Shown: positions 1 to 6,115, counted from the first letter of the stretch. The stretch: 7,149 nucleotides of DNA from Acidobacteriota bacterium (GCA_021784615.1 JAJYHU010000172.1:3358-10506), one strand, 5' to 3'. Program-made: numbers and translations. The notes: generated by a model not told the origin, from the sequence alone.

Positions 1-560
1 TGATTCGAGCGGCGCGCAAGCTGAAGGACGACCGCCTGGAAATCAGCGTGCGCCCCACCATGATTCCGCAAGCCTCGCAGCTTGCCGGCATTCGGGGCAG
101 CACGAACGGCATTCAACTGATCGGCAACAAAGGCGGTACGACCACTTTGACGGGGCGCGGCGCGGGCGGCGAGCCCACCGGCGTCGCAGTGCTTTCCGAC
201 GTGGTGGAAATTGCGCGCGCCATCGCCGGAGGGGGCACGGGCAGCACGCCGCTCGGCTATTCCGAATGGCGAGAGGCAAAAAACGCGCCGGCGGGGAAAA
301 GTATTCTTACCGCTTATCTGCGCCTGGTGGTGCGCGACCGTCCGGGAATTCTCGCCCGCGTTTGCGACATTCTGGCGCGCCACCAGATCAATATCGACTC
401 GGTCCTCCAGGAACCGGGCATGCCCCAGGACCATCTGCCCTTTGTGATGACGCTTGAACCCACCGAAGAAGGCTCCGTGCGCAAAGCCGCCGCTGAAATT
501 GCGCGCTTGTCTTTCCTGGTCCAGAAACCTCTGCTGCTGCCCTTTGCCAAGCTGCCTTAA
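1..560 (+). CDS. hom: Homoserine dehydrogenase, C-terminal part with ACT domain (5' end outside window)
   Basis: Homoserine dehydrogenase reduces aspartate semialdehyde to homoserine with NAD(P)H, the branch point to threonine and methionine, in the cytoplasm. The frame is open from the window edge (first whole codon at 3) to a TAA at 558-560, so the N-terminal NAD(P)-binding domain and most of the catalytic domain lie upstream. Visible are the end of the catalytic domain, with the family-typical GRGAGGEPTG stretch near 153-182 and the following helix SDVVEIARAI, then a linker and an ACT domain from about 315 to 545 (RDRPGILARVCDILARHQIN). In this family the ACT domain normally gives feedback control by threonine. 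GTG at 48 is an internal codon, not the start. No thrB or thrC follows; the next gene is unrelated. Identification is secure from motif order; whether the upstream part is fused to aspartokinase cannot be seen. Confidence 0.93.
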   Translation, partial: IRAARKLKDDRLEISVRPTMIPQASQLAGIRGSTNGIQLIGNKGGTTTLTGRGAGGEPTGVAVLSDVVEIARAIAGGGTGSTPLGYSEWREAKNAPAGKSILTAYLRLVVRDRPGILARVCDILARHQINIDSVLQEPGMPQDHLPFVMTLEPTEEGSVRKAAAEIARLSFLVQKPLLLPFAKLP

Positions 561-758
561 GGCCGCGCAGGGGGCGCAAAATCCCGAAGCAAGCTTCGAC
601 CCGGCAAAGCTGTCTCCATTCAACCAATTCCCGCCTATTTGTTTCCCTGTGGCGCTTTAAGCAACGATCTTGCCCGCGCAAGGCATCGTAAAAAGCGTGG
701 GTTGTTTGGCTCGGTGACGCGTTTTTGAGCCTAACTAACACAGAAAAAAGGAGATCAT
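561..758 (+). other. Non-coding leader between hom and the small exported gene, with short hairpins
   Basis: I see no credible gene in these 198 bases. The stretch can form a hairpin at 664-689 (ACGAT+CTTGC pairing with GCAAG+ATCGT, loop CCGC, a 2-nt GC bulge). It is directly followed by a second one at 690-726 (AAAAAGCGT pairing with ACGC, a bulged G, then TTTTT). GGCTC at 708-712 can instead pair with GAGCC at 727-731. The T run at 722-726 is part of a stem, so this is not a clean intrinsic terminator for hom. I could not find a convincing -35/-10 pair for the next gene. Confidence 0.35.
748..753 (+). promoter_or_regulatory. Strong ribosome binding site of the small exported gene
   Basis: AAGGAG sits five bases before the ATG at 759, in an A-rich context (744-749 are all A). 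It is the strongest Shine-Dalgarno match in the window and fixes the start of the downstream gene. Confidence 0.8.
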
Positions 759-1352
759 ATGCGCATCCATATTAATCGGGTCCTTGGGCTGCTTTTCACA
801 TTTGCCTTATTCTCGCCGGCAGCGGTTTTATTTTGTGCCGCACTCCCCGGGCCGGCCGCGTTAACCTCTCCAACCGCAAATTGGGCGGAGGCGGGGCGGG
901 CCACGGCAATGATCAACCAGATACAAAATCAGGCCTGGAAAGTAAGAAGAGAAGTCGGGCCGCTGGCCGTCGAGGGCGAACAACTAAACTGGCAAATCCA
1001 TTCCAGCAGGCTGGGCGAGATCAGAACCCAGGTCAACGAGATGTCCCGAGATCTTTCGCAACTGTCTGAAATGAAAAATCAACTGGAGCCCTGGCAGCAA
1101 CAGCTTGTTCACAGCATGACGCGGAACATCCATGAACTGGTCTACCAGACTCAGGCGGCGATCAAGACGCTGGCCGCCCAGCGCGACACCTTGGCGCTTG
1201 CCCTGACTCAGTATCCTGACTACCTCAACGCCATCTATCACAATGCCAACCATCTGGCCGGGTCGATTGGAACGTTCACCGGATACGTGAGCGCGGCGCA
1301 AAAACTGGCCGCACTGCAGCATGGCGCTGGGGGGGCGAAAGCCAGATCCTAA
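759..1352 (+). CDS. Small exported alpha-helical protein of unknown function
   Basis: The 197-residue product is not one I can assign to a named family. Residues 1 to about 28 form a signal-peptide-like segment: a short basic start (MRIHINR) and a hydrophobic core (VLGLLFTFALFSPAAVLF), then a Pro/Ala-rich stretch. C26 is preceded by Phe, which does not fit a lipobox, so a lipoprotein is unlikely. From about residue 43 to 185 the sequence is rich in Gln, Ala, Leu and charged residues with heptad-like spacing (for example EMSRDLSQLSEMKNQL near 94-109), consistent with a helical bundle or coiled coil in the periplasm. There is no catalytic motif. The start is supported by AAGGAG five bases upstream. 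It stands alone, ending at TAA 1350-1352 before a hairpin, with a convergent gene beyond. Confidence 0.8.
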   Translation: MRIHINRVLGLLFTFALFSPAAVLFCAALPGPAALTSPTANWAEAGRATAMINQIQNQAWKVRREVGPLAVEGEQLNWQIHSSRLGEIRTQVNEMSRDLSQLSEMKNQLEPWQQQLVHSMTRNIHELVYQTQAAIKTLAAQRDTLALALTQYPDYLNAIYHNANHLAGSIGTFTGYVSAAQKLAALQHGAGGAKARS

Positions 1353-1378
1353 GCATTTCTACTTTCCCGCCACATCCC

Positions 1379-1405
1379 AAGCTCCGCCGGAAGCCGGCGG
1401 AGCTT
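1379..1405. terminator. Perfect 12-bp hairpin in a convergent gap, likely shared terminator
   Basis: AAGCTCCGCCGG at 1379-1390 pairs without mismatch with CCGGCGGAGCTT at 1394-1405 around a 3-nt loop (AAG). It lies 27 bp past the stop of the plus-strand gene and 59 bp past the stop of the minus-strand gene, so it could end transcripts from both sides. Neither side has a clear U run after the stem, so the intrinsic terminator reading is likely but not proven. Confidence 0.55.
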
Positions 1406-1463
1406 ACCCTCAAAGGAATCATGTGGCTCAAAACAGCAGCAAAAGGAAATGATCCGGGTTGTT

Positions 1464-2192
1464 TTATTCGGCGACTTGAAACGTGAAAACGGTGTCAGGG
1501 GTGATTTTGCTGCCCGCCACGGGCTGCTGCGAGAGGATCGCGCCGCGAGGGGAGCCGGAAGATGGAAGGCGGGTAACTTGAGGGTTTTGAAAACCCGCCT
1601 GCTGAAGCTCCGCCTGAACGATCGCGACCGGTTTGCCTTGAAAACTCGGGCAGAGATACGCGGGCGGCGGCTGGCCGAGCGAAACCAGAAAGTCAACCGC
1701 GGGAGTCTGCAAATCGGTTGCGGACGCCGGAGGATCCTGCGCAACAACCTCGTTGGGCCGCCCTTGCGGCCAATAGAGCGCGGCCACGTCGCCAATGGTC
1801 AGCCCGCGCTGGATGGCCGTAATCCGCGCCGCGCGCAGGCTTCTTCCGATAAGATCCGGAACGGTTATTTGTGGCGCGCCCAGGCTGACCAGCACGTGGA
1901 CATCCTGGAGCGGCTTGATGCGGGTTCCGCCGGTCGGCATCTGGGAAACGATGCTGCCCTCAGGAATCTTGGCGCTGAAAAGCTTGTCTTCAATTTTCAG
2001 GTGCGCGCGAAGGCCGCCCACAACCTGCTGCGCTTGCGCGACGGGCAATCCCACAAGGTTGGGCAGAGTTTCCTGGCGGCCATGGACCGTCAAACGGATC
2101 GTCATGATGGCGGACACCACCGCAACCGTGACCAGTACGGCAAAAAGAAAAAGTAAACGGAAAACGGTCCGGACTCGGCTGCCCACTTTCAT
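1464..2192 (-). CDS. Membrane-anchored protein with three PASTA domains, no kinase
   Basis: The product has 242 residues: a basic N-terminus (MKVGSRVRTVFR), one membrane span at about 12-33 (LLFLFAVLVTVAVVSAIM), and an outer part made of three PASTA repeats at roughly 42-104, 108-172 and 178-241. Each repeat shows the usual pattern: LPNLVGLP, VPDLIGRS or CPSFQGKP at the start, a helix, then EGSIVSQMPTGG, NEVVAQDPPASA or RGAILSQQPVAG, and a closing beta strand. PASTA repeats in Ser/Thr kinases and penicillin-binding proteins bind muropeptides or beta-lactams or act as spacers; here no kinase or transpeptidase domain precedes them. N-in, C-out topology is expected. The start is ATG at 2190-2192 with only a weak Shine-Dalgarno (CTGAAG abutting it). 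The gene diverges from folP and appears monocistronic. The domain call is firm; its role in envelope growth is inferred. Confidence 0.88.
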   Translation of the reverse strand: MKVGSRVRTVFRLLFLFAVLVTVAVVSAIMTIRLTVHGRQETLPNLVGLPVAQAQQVVGGLRAHLKIEDKLFSAKIPEGSIVSQMPTGGTRIKPLQDVHVLVSLGAPQITVPDLIGRSLRAARITAIQRGLTIGDVAALYWPQGRPNEVVAQDPPASATDLQTPAVDFLVSLGQPPPAYLCPSFQGKPVAIVQAELQQAGFQNPQVTRLPSSGSPRGAILSQQPVAGSKITPDTVFTFQVAE

Positions 2193-2286
2193 CTTCAGTA
2201 ATAATGGATGACCGGGCCAAAATTATCAAGAGCGTCCGCCTATGGAAGTTGGAAGCTCGCCATTCTTATGTCAAAATGCCTGGGCG
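2193..2286. promoter_or_regulatory. Divergent promoter region between the PASTA gene and folP
   Basis: The 94-bp gap must hold start signals for both directions. Minus strand: TTGATA (2224-2229) and CATTAT (2201-2206) with a 17-bp spacer resemble a sigma-70 promoter, but would leave almost no leader before the ATG at 2192. A GATAAT at 2222-2227 is an alternative -10 without a good -35. Plus strand: TTGGAA (2249-2254) and CAAAAT (2272-2277), also 17 bp apart, are a weaker match and would also give a near-leaderless message for the ATG at 2287. All are by-eye matches. Confidence 0.25.
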
Positions 2287-3216
2287 ATGAAAACCCGCCC
2301 CACTTTTGAATTGCAGATGCCGGACAGGAAGCTGCGGCTCGGCGAGCGCACCATCGTGATGGGAGTGCTGAACACCACGCCCGACTCTTTTTCCGATGGA
2401 GGGCTTTACCTTGACCCGGACGCGGCGATTGCGCACGGGATCGAAATGGTCTCGCAGGGCGCCGATTGGATCGATGTGGGCGGAGAATCGACCCGGCCCG
2501 GTTCTCATCCCATCTCCGCCGAGGAAGAGGCGGAGCGGGTGCTTCCGGTGATTCGCGGGCTGCGCCGCAAACTGAAGAGGGTCCCGATTTCCATCGACAC
2601 CACCAAGGCTTCCGTGGCAGAGCAGGCCGTGCGCGCCGGAGCAACCATTGTGAACGACATCAGCGGACTGCGCTTTGACGCGCGGGTTGCCGAGGTGGCC
2701 GCCAGGCGCCGCACGCCGCTGATCCTGATGCACCTCCGGGGGCGGCCTGAAGACATGCAGCAGCGGCCTTTTGTGCGGTCCATCTGGCGCTCGCTGCAAG
2801 CGGGGCTCGAAAGGTCCATCCAGCGGGCGCTCGCCTGCGGAGTTCGCCAGGAGCAGTTGATTATCGATCCGGGCCTCGGGTTCGGCAAGTCCAGAACTCA
2901 GAACTATGAAATTCTGGCCCAGCTTGGGCGCTTGCGGAGTTTCAGGCTGCCGATTTTGGCGGGAACTTCAAGAAAATCGTTTGTGCGGGCCGCCGTGCGG
3001 GGTGAACAATACGCAAACGCGGCTCACAGGAAAAAATCCGGCGCAGCAAGGACCGCGAGCGGAGCGCCGCTCCGGCTCGAATTCGGCGACGCCGCCGCCG
3101 TGACCGCAGCCATTTTGAACGGCGCCAACATCGTGCGCGTGCATGACGTTGAACCGATCATAGCCGCCGTGCGCATGGCCGACGCCATCGTTGCAGCTTC
3201 GGGGAGCACTCGCTGA
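2287..3216 (+). CDS. folP: Dihydropteroate synthase
   Basis: This cytoplasmic TIM-barrel enzyme joins 6-hydroxymethyl-7,8-dihydropterin pyrophosphate to p-aminobenzoate to give dihydropteroate; it is the sulfonamide target. All family signatures are present in order (309-residue numbering): GVLNTTPDSFSDGG at 26-39 with the metal/phosphate Asn29, GGESTRPG at 65-72, SIDT with Asp104, VNDISG with Asn123, LMHLRG at 147-152, DPGLGFGKS at 194-202 with Asp194, GTSRKSF at 226-232 with Lys230, and RVHDV at 284-288. Between SRKSF and AAAVTAAIL the linker is about 16 residues longer than in E. coli FolP and is basic. I chose ATG 2287 because MKTRPTFELQMPD fits the family's N-terminus. An in-frame ATG at 2242 would add 15 residues without similarity; neither has a strong ribosome binding site. 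No folate genes flank it. Confidence 0.95.
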   Translation: MKTRPTFELQMPDRKLRLGERTIVMGVLNTTPDSFSDGGLYLDPDAAIAHGIEMVSQGADWIDVGGESTRPGSHPISAEEEAERVLPVIRGLRRKLKRVPISIDTTKASVAEQAVRAGATIVNDISGLRFDARVAEVAARRRTPLILMHLRGRPEDMQQRPFVRSIWRSLQAGLERSIQRALACGVRQEQLIIDPGLGFGKSRTQNYEILAQLGRLRSFRLPILAGTSRKSFVRAAVRGEQYANAAHRKKSGAARTASGAPLRLEFGDAAAVTAAILNGANIVRVHDVEPIIAAVRMADAIVAASGSTR

Positions 3217-3221
3217 AGAAT

Positions 3222-3254
3222 TGCGCTGCCGCGCTTCCCGCCGGGATCAGCGCA
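3222..3254. terminator. Hairpin between convergent folP and TPR genes, likely shared terminator
   Basis: TGCGCTG at 3222-3228 pairs with CAGCGCA at 3248-3254; inside, TCCC (3236-3239) can pair with GGGA (3243-3246) around a GCC loop. It fills the 41-bp gap between the two stop codons. The plus side continues GGTTTATTG and the minus side ATTCTTC, both only mildly T-rich, so termination efficiency is uncertain. Confidence 0.45.
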
Positions 3255-3257
3255 GGT

Positions 3258-4817
3258 TTATTGCCGGCTTCGAGGTTCTGAGCCGAAGGGTATTTTGAGC
3301 CCTGATTCCACCGCGCGCAGGGCTTCAGGATAAGCGCCGGCGGTGAGAGATGCGGCGTGATACTGGGCCAGCGCCCGGTTGCGCTCGCCGCTCAGGTCGT
3401 CGATGCGCCCAAGGTAAATGTGAGACCAGGTTACCAGCCGAAGGTCGCGGGCCGAGTCTAATGTCTCTTTGAAATATTTCCGCGCCAAGTCAGGCTTCCG
3501 GGTGCTGCTGGCCACGACCGCCAGGCCGAACAGGGCACGCTCATTCTTCGGATTTTTCGCGATCACCTTCTCGAATGCCTGGCGCGCCTGGTCATAATTT
3601 CCGGAGTAGATAGCGTTGTCGCCTTCGTCGAGCAGTTGCTGAATTTCTGAAAGGTCTGAAGCCGGAGCCCTTTCCACTTTGGGTTTGGTGAATTTGACGT
3701 TCGCGAGGCGCAATTCCTCCTGGGCAGGATTGATCCTCCGGATCATCTGCCGGTAATAGACGCTGATAGCGGCTTCCTGCTTTTCGTAATCCTGCAAAGC
3801 ATCGTAAAAGTATGGGACCAGGACTAGGCCCGAGGCGGTCATCTGGTTGACCCGCTGCTCGGCCTGGAACTCGGGAACCTTGTCGATGCGCAGTTCAGCC
3901 GCCCGGATCAGGCACTCGGTAACCAGCAAGGGAAAATCTTCCTTAAAATCATTGGGCAGCGCCGGAGCTTTTCTGGCGATGGCGGCGAGCGCCGAGGCAT
4001 CATGGATATCAGCAGCGTACTTTACAGCCAGAGGATCGAGGAGAAAATGGAGGTATTGATGGCGGATGTCGTCGATCATGAGCTTTTTCGACGGGGTGAT
4101 GACAAGGTAATAATTCAATCCGTAGATTCGCGCTTGAATCTGGTTGGGCGCGCCGAGAAGGTCCACATCAATGGTATAGGTCCGGCCGAGATAGGCGCCC
4201 GCCGGAAAGCGCAGATAGGCGTCGGTAAATTCGATCGCCTTGCGGACGATCGGGCTGTACTGTTCGATCCGCGAATGGTAATTGATTTGCGCGCGCGCCC
4301 AAAGGTCTGTCAAGTCCGCTTGCTTGTAAAAAACCTTGAGCAGGGGAACCAAGCCGGCGACGGCCTTGGCGTCCGGAGGAAGATCCTTGGGGTCGATGGT
4401 GAAATTGAAGTCGGGCGGCGGCCCCAGAAACAACGCCAGCGAGACGTATTGGCCTAAATCGGCGCCGGGACGGCCGGAGATTTTATGGGCCGCGTAAAAT
4501 TTTTGGATTTCGGGAAGAACCGGAATGTTTTCCTTCGCCAGCGCGGCGCGAATTCCTTCCCGGGTATTGTCGCCCGTATCAACGCCAATGCCCGTGTCGT
4601 AGCCGGCGGCGTTGAGGGCGGCGAGAACAGAGAAAAGCTGTTCGCTCGACTCGAGTACGACTTTTCCCTGCTGGGCCCATGCGGCCAGGGGAGAGGCCAA
4701 CACGGCAAAAAGCATGGCGCCGGCAACCAGACTCCCGCTTCCCAGCCCGGCCCTCCTTTTCACTCCGCATGCCAGGGAGGTTTTACTGGTGTTAAGCGTC
4801 AAAAATCTCGAAAACAA
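3258..4817 (-). CDS. Exported protein with degenerate metalloprotease-like region and C-terminal TPR-like helices
   Basis: The 519-residue product has an N-terminal signal peptide: basic KRR at 20-22, a hydrophobic stretch to about 47, and a likely cleavage AWA|QQ after residue 48. The central region contains IRHQYLHFLLDPL (HQxxH at 253-257) and, 44 residues later, TECLIRAAELRID with Glu301. This layout recalls gluzincin-type proteases (HExxH ... E, as I recall for DUF4932-like proteins) but with Gln for the catalytic Glu. From about 390 to 505 there are TPR-like helix pairs (DNAIYSGNYDQARQAFEKVI, ALFGLAVVASSTRKPDLARKYF), a protein-binding module. It is the last gene of the operon, five bases after the anti-sigma stop. 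The start is TTG at 4815-4817, supported by GAGG at 4827-4830; GTG at 4761-4763 would also give a good signal peptide. Function unknown; export and TPR calls are solid, the protease relation tentative. Confidence 0.8.
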   Translation of the reverse strand: MFSRFLTLNTSKTSLACGVKRRAGLGSGSLVAGAMLFAVLASPLAAWAQQGKVVLESSEQLFSVLAALNAAGYDTGIGVDTGDNTREGIRAALAKENIPVLPEIQKFYAAHKISGRPGADLGQYVSLALFLGPPPDFNFTIDPKDLPPDAKAVAGLVPLLKVFYKQADLTDLWARAQINYHSRIEQYSPIVRKAIEFTDAYLRFPAGAYLGRTYTIDVDLLGAPNQIQARIYGLNYYLVITPSKKLMIDDIRHQYLHFLLDPLAVKYAADIHDASALAAIARKAPALPNDFKEDFPLLVTECLIRAAELRIDKVPEFQAEQRVNQMTASGLVLVPYFYDALQDYEKQEAAISVYYRQMIRRINPAQEELRLANVKFTKPKVERAPASDLSEIQQLLDEGDNAIYSGNYDQARQAFEKVIAKNPKNERALFGLAVVASSTRKPDLARKYFKETLDSARDLRLVTWSHIYLGRIDDLSGERNRALAQYHAASLTAGAYPEALRAVESGLKIPFGSEPRSRQ

Positions 4818-4822
4818 GCGGG

Positions 4823-5476
4823 CTAACCTCGGACCGTGATTCGCCGGAAGGATAGAACAAGCCGGCCGCTCGTCGGCACTCCGAACGTTGTAGCGGGATG
4901 GAAGAGACTGAAGTACATCATGCGATCAAGGTTCTCCATTAACTTGGGCGAGTGCGGGCCTGAAAGAACTTTATAAGAAGTCACCTCGCCGCGGGCATTA
5001 ACGTAGGTCACCAAAACCAACGGGCGGCCGCCCATGTCAAAGTTCATGGGCGCCAGCTCCATAATGGTGGGCGGCGTGACAAGGTCCAGCGGCACATCGG
5101 GAATATTGTTGGTCCGGGGAGTGCCCATTCCCAAAAACAGCCCGAAGCACACCAGCGCCACCAGGAATCCCGCGACGGAAGGAAGCAACACCGGACGGAA
5201 CACATTCTCCAGGCGAATCATGATCCGCTGGGCGACGTTCCGGTGCAACTCCTGCGACACCTGGACCCTCAGCCGCAGCGCCAAGTTCGGAGAAACCTGC
5301 TGCCGAGCCAACCCGCGCAAATCCAACTGGACGGCCCGATAGCGTTCAAGCTCTTCATTGCAGGGCTTGCAGCCGGAAAGATGATAGCGGATGGAGCGGA
5401 CAGTCCTCGCGTCACAAGCTCCGTCCACGTAATCCGAGAAGTAGCTGCGAATTTCCGCGCAAGATTCGAATATCAT
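4823..5476 (-). CDS. Membrane anti-sigma factor with zinc-finger N-terminus and TonB-C-like outer domain
   Basis: The 217-residue product starts with a cytoplasmic anti-sigma segment: Cys6, then HLSGCKPC giving His32, Cys36 and Cys39, the HxxxCxxC pattern of zinc-binding anti-sigma (ZAS/zf-HC2) domains that hold an ECF sigma factor. One membrane span lies at about 95-117 (LLPSVAGFLVALVCFGLFLG). The outer part has a Pro-rich linker (about 119-143) and, from about 152 to 213, a pattern like a TonB C-terminal domain: VLVTYVNARGEVTSYKVLSG, a Leu/Met helix, then FHPATTFGVPTSGRLVLSF. The ATG at 5474-5476 directly follows the sigma factor's TAG (TAGATG), so translation is probably coupled. The next gene starts five bases after its TAG (4823-4825). 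The anti-sigma role is strongly supported by domain and position; the TonB-like fold is by-eye. Confidence 0.88.
   Translation of the reverse strand: MIFESCAEIRSYFSDYVDGACDARTVRSIRYHLSGCKPCNEELERYRAVQLDLRGLARQQVSPNLALRLRVQVSQELHRNVAQRIMIRLENVFRPVLLPSVAGFLVALVCFGLFLGMGTPRTNNIPDVPLDLVTPPTIMELAPMNFDMGGRPLVLVTYVNARGEVTSYKVLSGPHSPKLMENLDRMMYFSLFHPATTFGVPTSGRLVLSFRRITVRG
4827..4830 (-). promoter_or_regulatory. Ribosome binding site supporting a TTG start
   Basis: GAGG on the minus strand lies nine bases before TTG 4815-4817, inside the last codons of the anti-sigma gene. It favours the TTG over the downstream GTG at 4761-4763, which has no comparable site at proper spacing. Confidence 0.4.
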
Positions 5477-6106
5477 CTAACCGCTCATCTGGGCTGCCAG
5501 TTTGCGCTTTAACAACTCGCGCCCCCGCCGCAGGCGCGACTTGACCGTGCCCTCGGCAATTCCAAGAACCTGGGCAATTTCCTCGTAGCTAAGATCTTCG
5601 ATTTCCCTGAGCACCACAACGGTGCGGTACGGCTGCGCAAGACTCGCCAAAGCGCGATTGACCCCGGCCTGGCGCTCCGCCTGCTCATAAACGCGGTAGG
5701 GCGTCTCCTTATCCCTGCCCCACATGCCGCCTTGCGCTCTTAAGTGCAGCGATTCGTCGTCAACTGAATAGGGCTCATGAAAGAGCCGGCGGCCCCAGTT
5801 CCTGCGGTGATTCAACACCTCATGAACGGCGATCCGGTAAATCCAGGTCTTCAGGCTGCTCTTGGCGCTGAACTGGCGGATTCCCCGCAGAATCTTCAGG
5901 AAGATATTCTGGAGAACGTCCGCAGCCTCGGATTGGTCCCCGATCATGTGATAAACCAGGTTGTACACCGGGTTCTGATAAACCCCCAACAGGTAGGCGA
6001 AGGCCTCCTCCGAGCCGGCTTTCAGTTCCGCCACCAGGGCGGCTTCATCGCTGCCGGCAGGAGCCGTAAGGTCAAGAGCAACACCCATGAAAGGGACACT
6101 TTCCAT
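5477..6106 (-). CDS. ECF-type RNA polymerase sigma factor (sigma-70 family)
   Basis: The 209-residue protein directs RNA polymerase to a dedicated promoter set. Region 2 spans about residues 26-101: EEAFAYLLGVYQNPVYNLVY, then DVLQNIFLKILRGIRQF and KTWIYRIAVHEVLNHRR, covering core binding and -10 recognition. Region 4 spans about 145-203 with the helix-turn-helix DLSYEEIAQVLGIAEGTVKSRLRRGRELL for -35 recognition. There is no region 1 or 3, which marks it as ECF group, RpoE-like. The linker between the domains (about 102-144) is rather long. The ATG at 6104-6106 is supported by GAGG five bases upstream. Its TAG abuts the ATG of the anti-sigma gene, the usual sigma/anti-sigma pairing, and an exported TPR protein follows. 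Autoregulation is typical for such operons, but I saw no clear ECF promoter upstream. Confidence 0.94.
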   Translation of the reverse strand: MESVPFMGVALDLTAPAGSDEAALVAELKAGSEEAFAYLLGVYQNPVYNLVYHMIGDQSEAADVLQNIFLKILRGIRQFSAKSSLKTWIYRIAVHEVLNHRRNWGRRLFHEPYSVDDESLHLRAQGGMWGRDKETPYRVYEQAERQAGVNRALASLAQPYRTVVVLREIEDLSYEEIAQVLGIAEGTVKSRLRRGRELLKRKLAAQMSG

Positions 6107-6111
6107 TACAT

Positions 6112-6115
6112 CCTC
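6112..6115 (-). promoter_or_regulatory. Ribosome binding site of the sigma factor gene
   Basis: GAGG on the minus strand ends five bases before ATG 6104-6106. It supports this start over the in-frame ATG at 6086-6088, which would lose six residues. Confidence 0.6.

Noticed and set aside
585..598. CGAAGCAAGCTTCG hairpin as terminator of hom
   Set aside because: The stem is only 5-6 bp with a tiny loop and no T run follows, so it is just a short palindrome.
690..731. H-type pseudoknot in the leader
   Set aside because: The 3' arm of the second stem follows the first stem with no linker, so no loop could span the 9-bp stem; the two pairings must be alternatives.
984..1322. A 112-codon minus-strand open frame opposite the small exported gene
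   Set aside because: No motif or ribosome site; the plus-strand gene has a strong ribosome site and a signal peptide.
1449..2156. A 235-codon open frame on the plus strand with AAAAGGAA before its ATG
   Set aside because: It is antisense to the PASTA gene, whose three repeats and membrane span are clear. The plus-strand product is Arg/Gly-rich with no domain, typical of shadow frames in G+C-rich DNA, and the ribosome-site match is adjacent to the ATG rather than spaced.
2242..2286. Upstream in-frame ATG for folP adding 15 residues
   Set aside because: The extra residues do not resemble the family N-terminus and there is no good ribosome binding site. It cannot be fully excluded, since the ATG at 2287 also lacks one.
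4002..4457. A 151-codon plus-strand open frame inside the TPR gene
   Set aside because: It is antisense to the exported protein, which has a signal peptide, TPR helices and operon context; the plus frame shows no domain.
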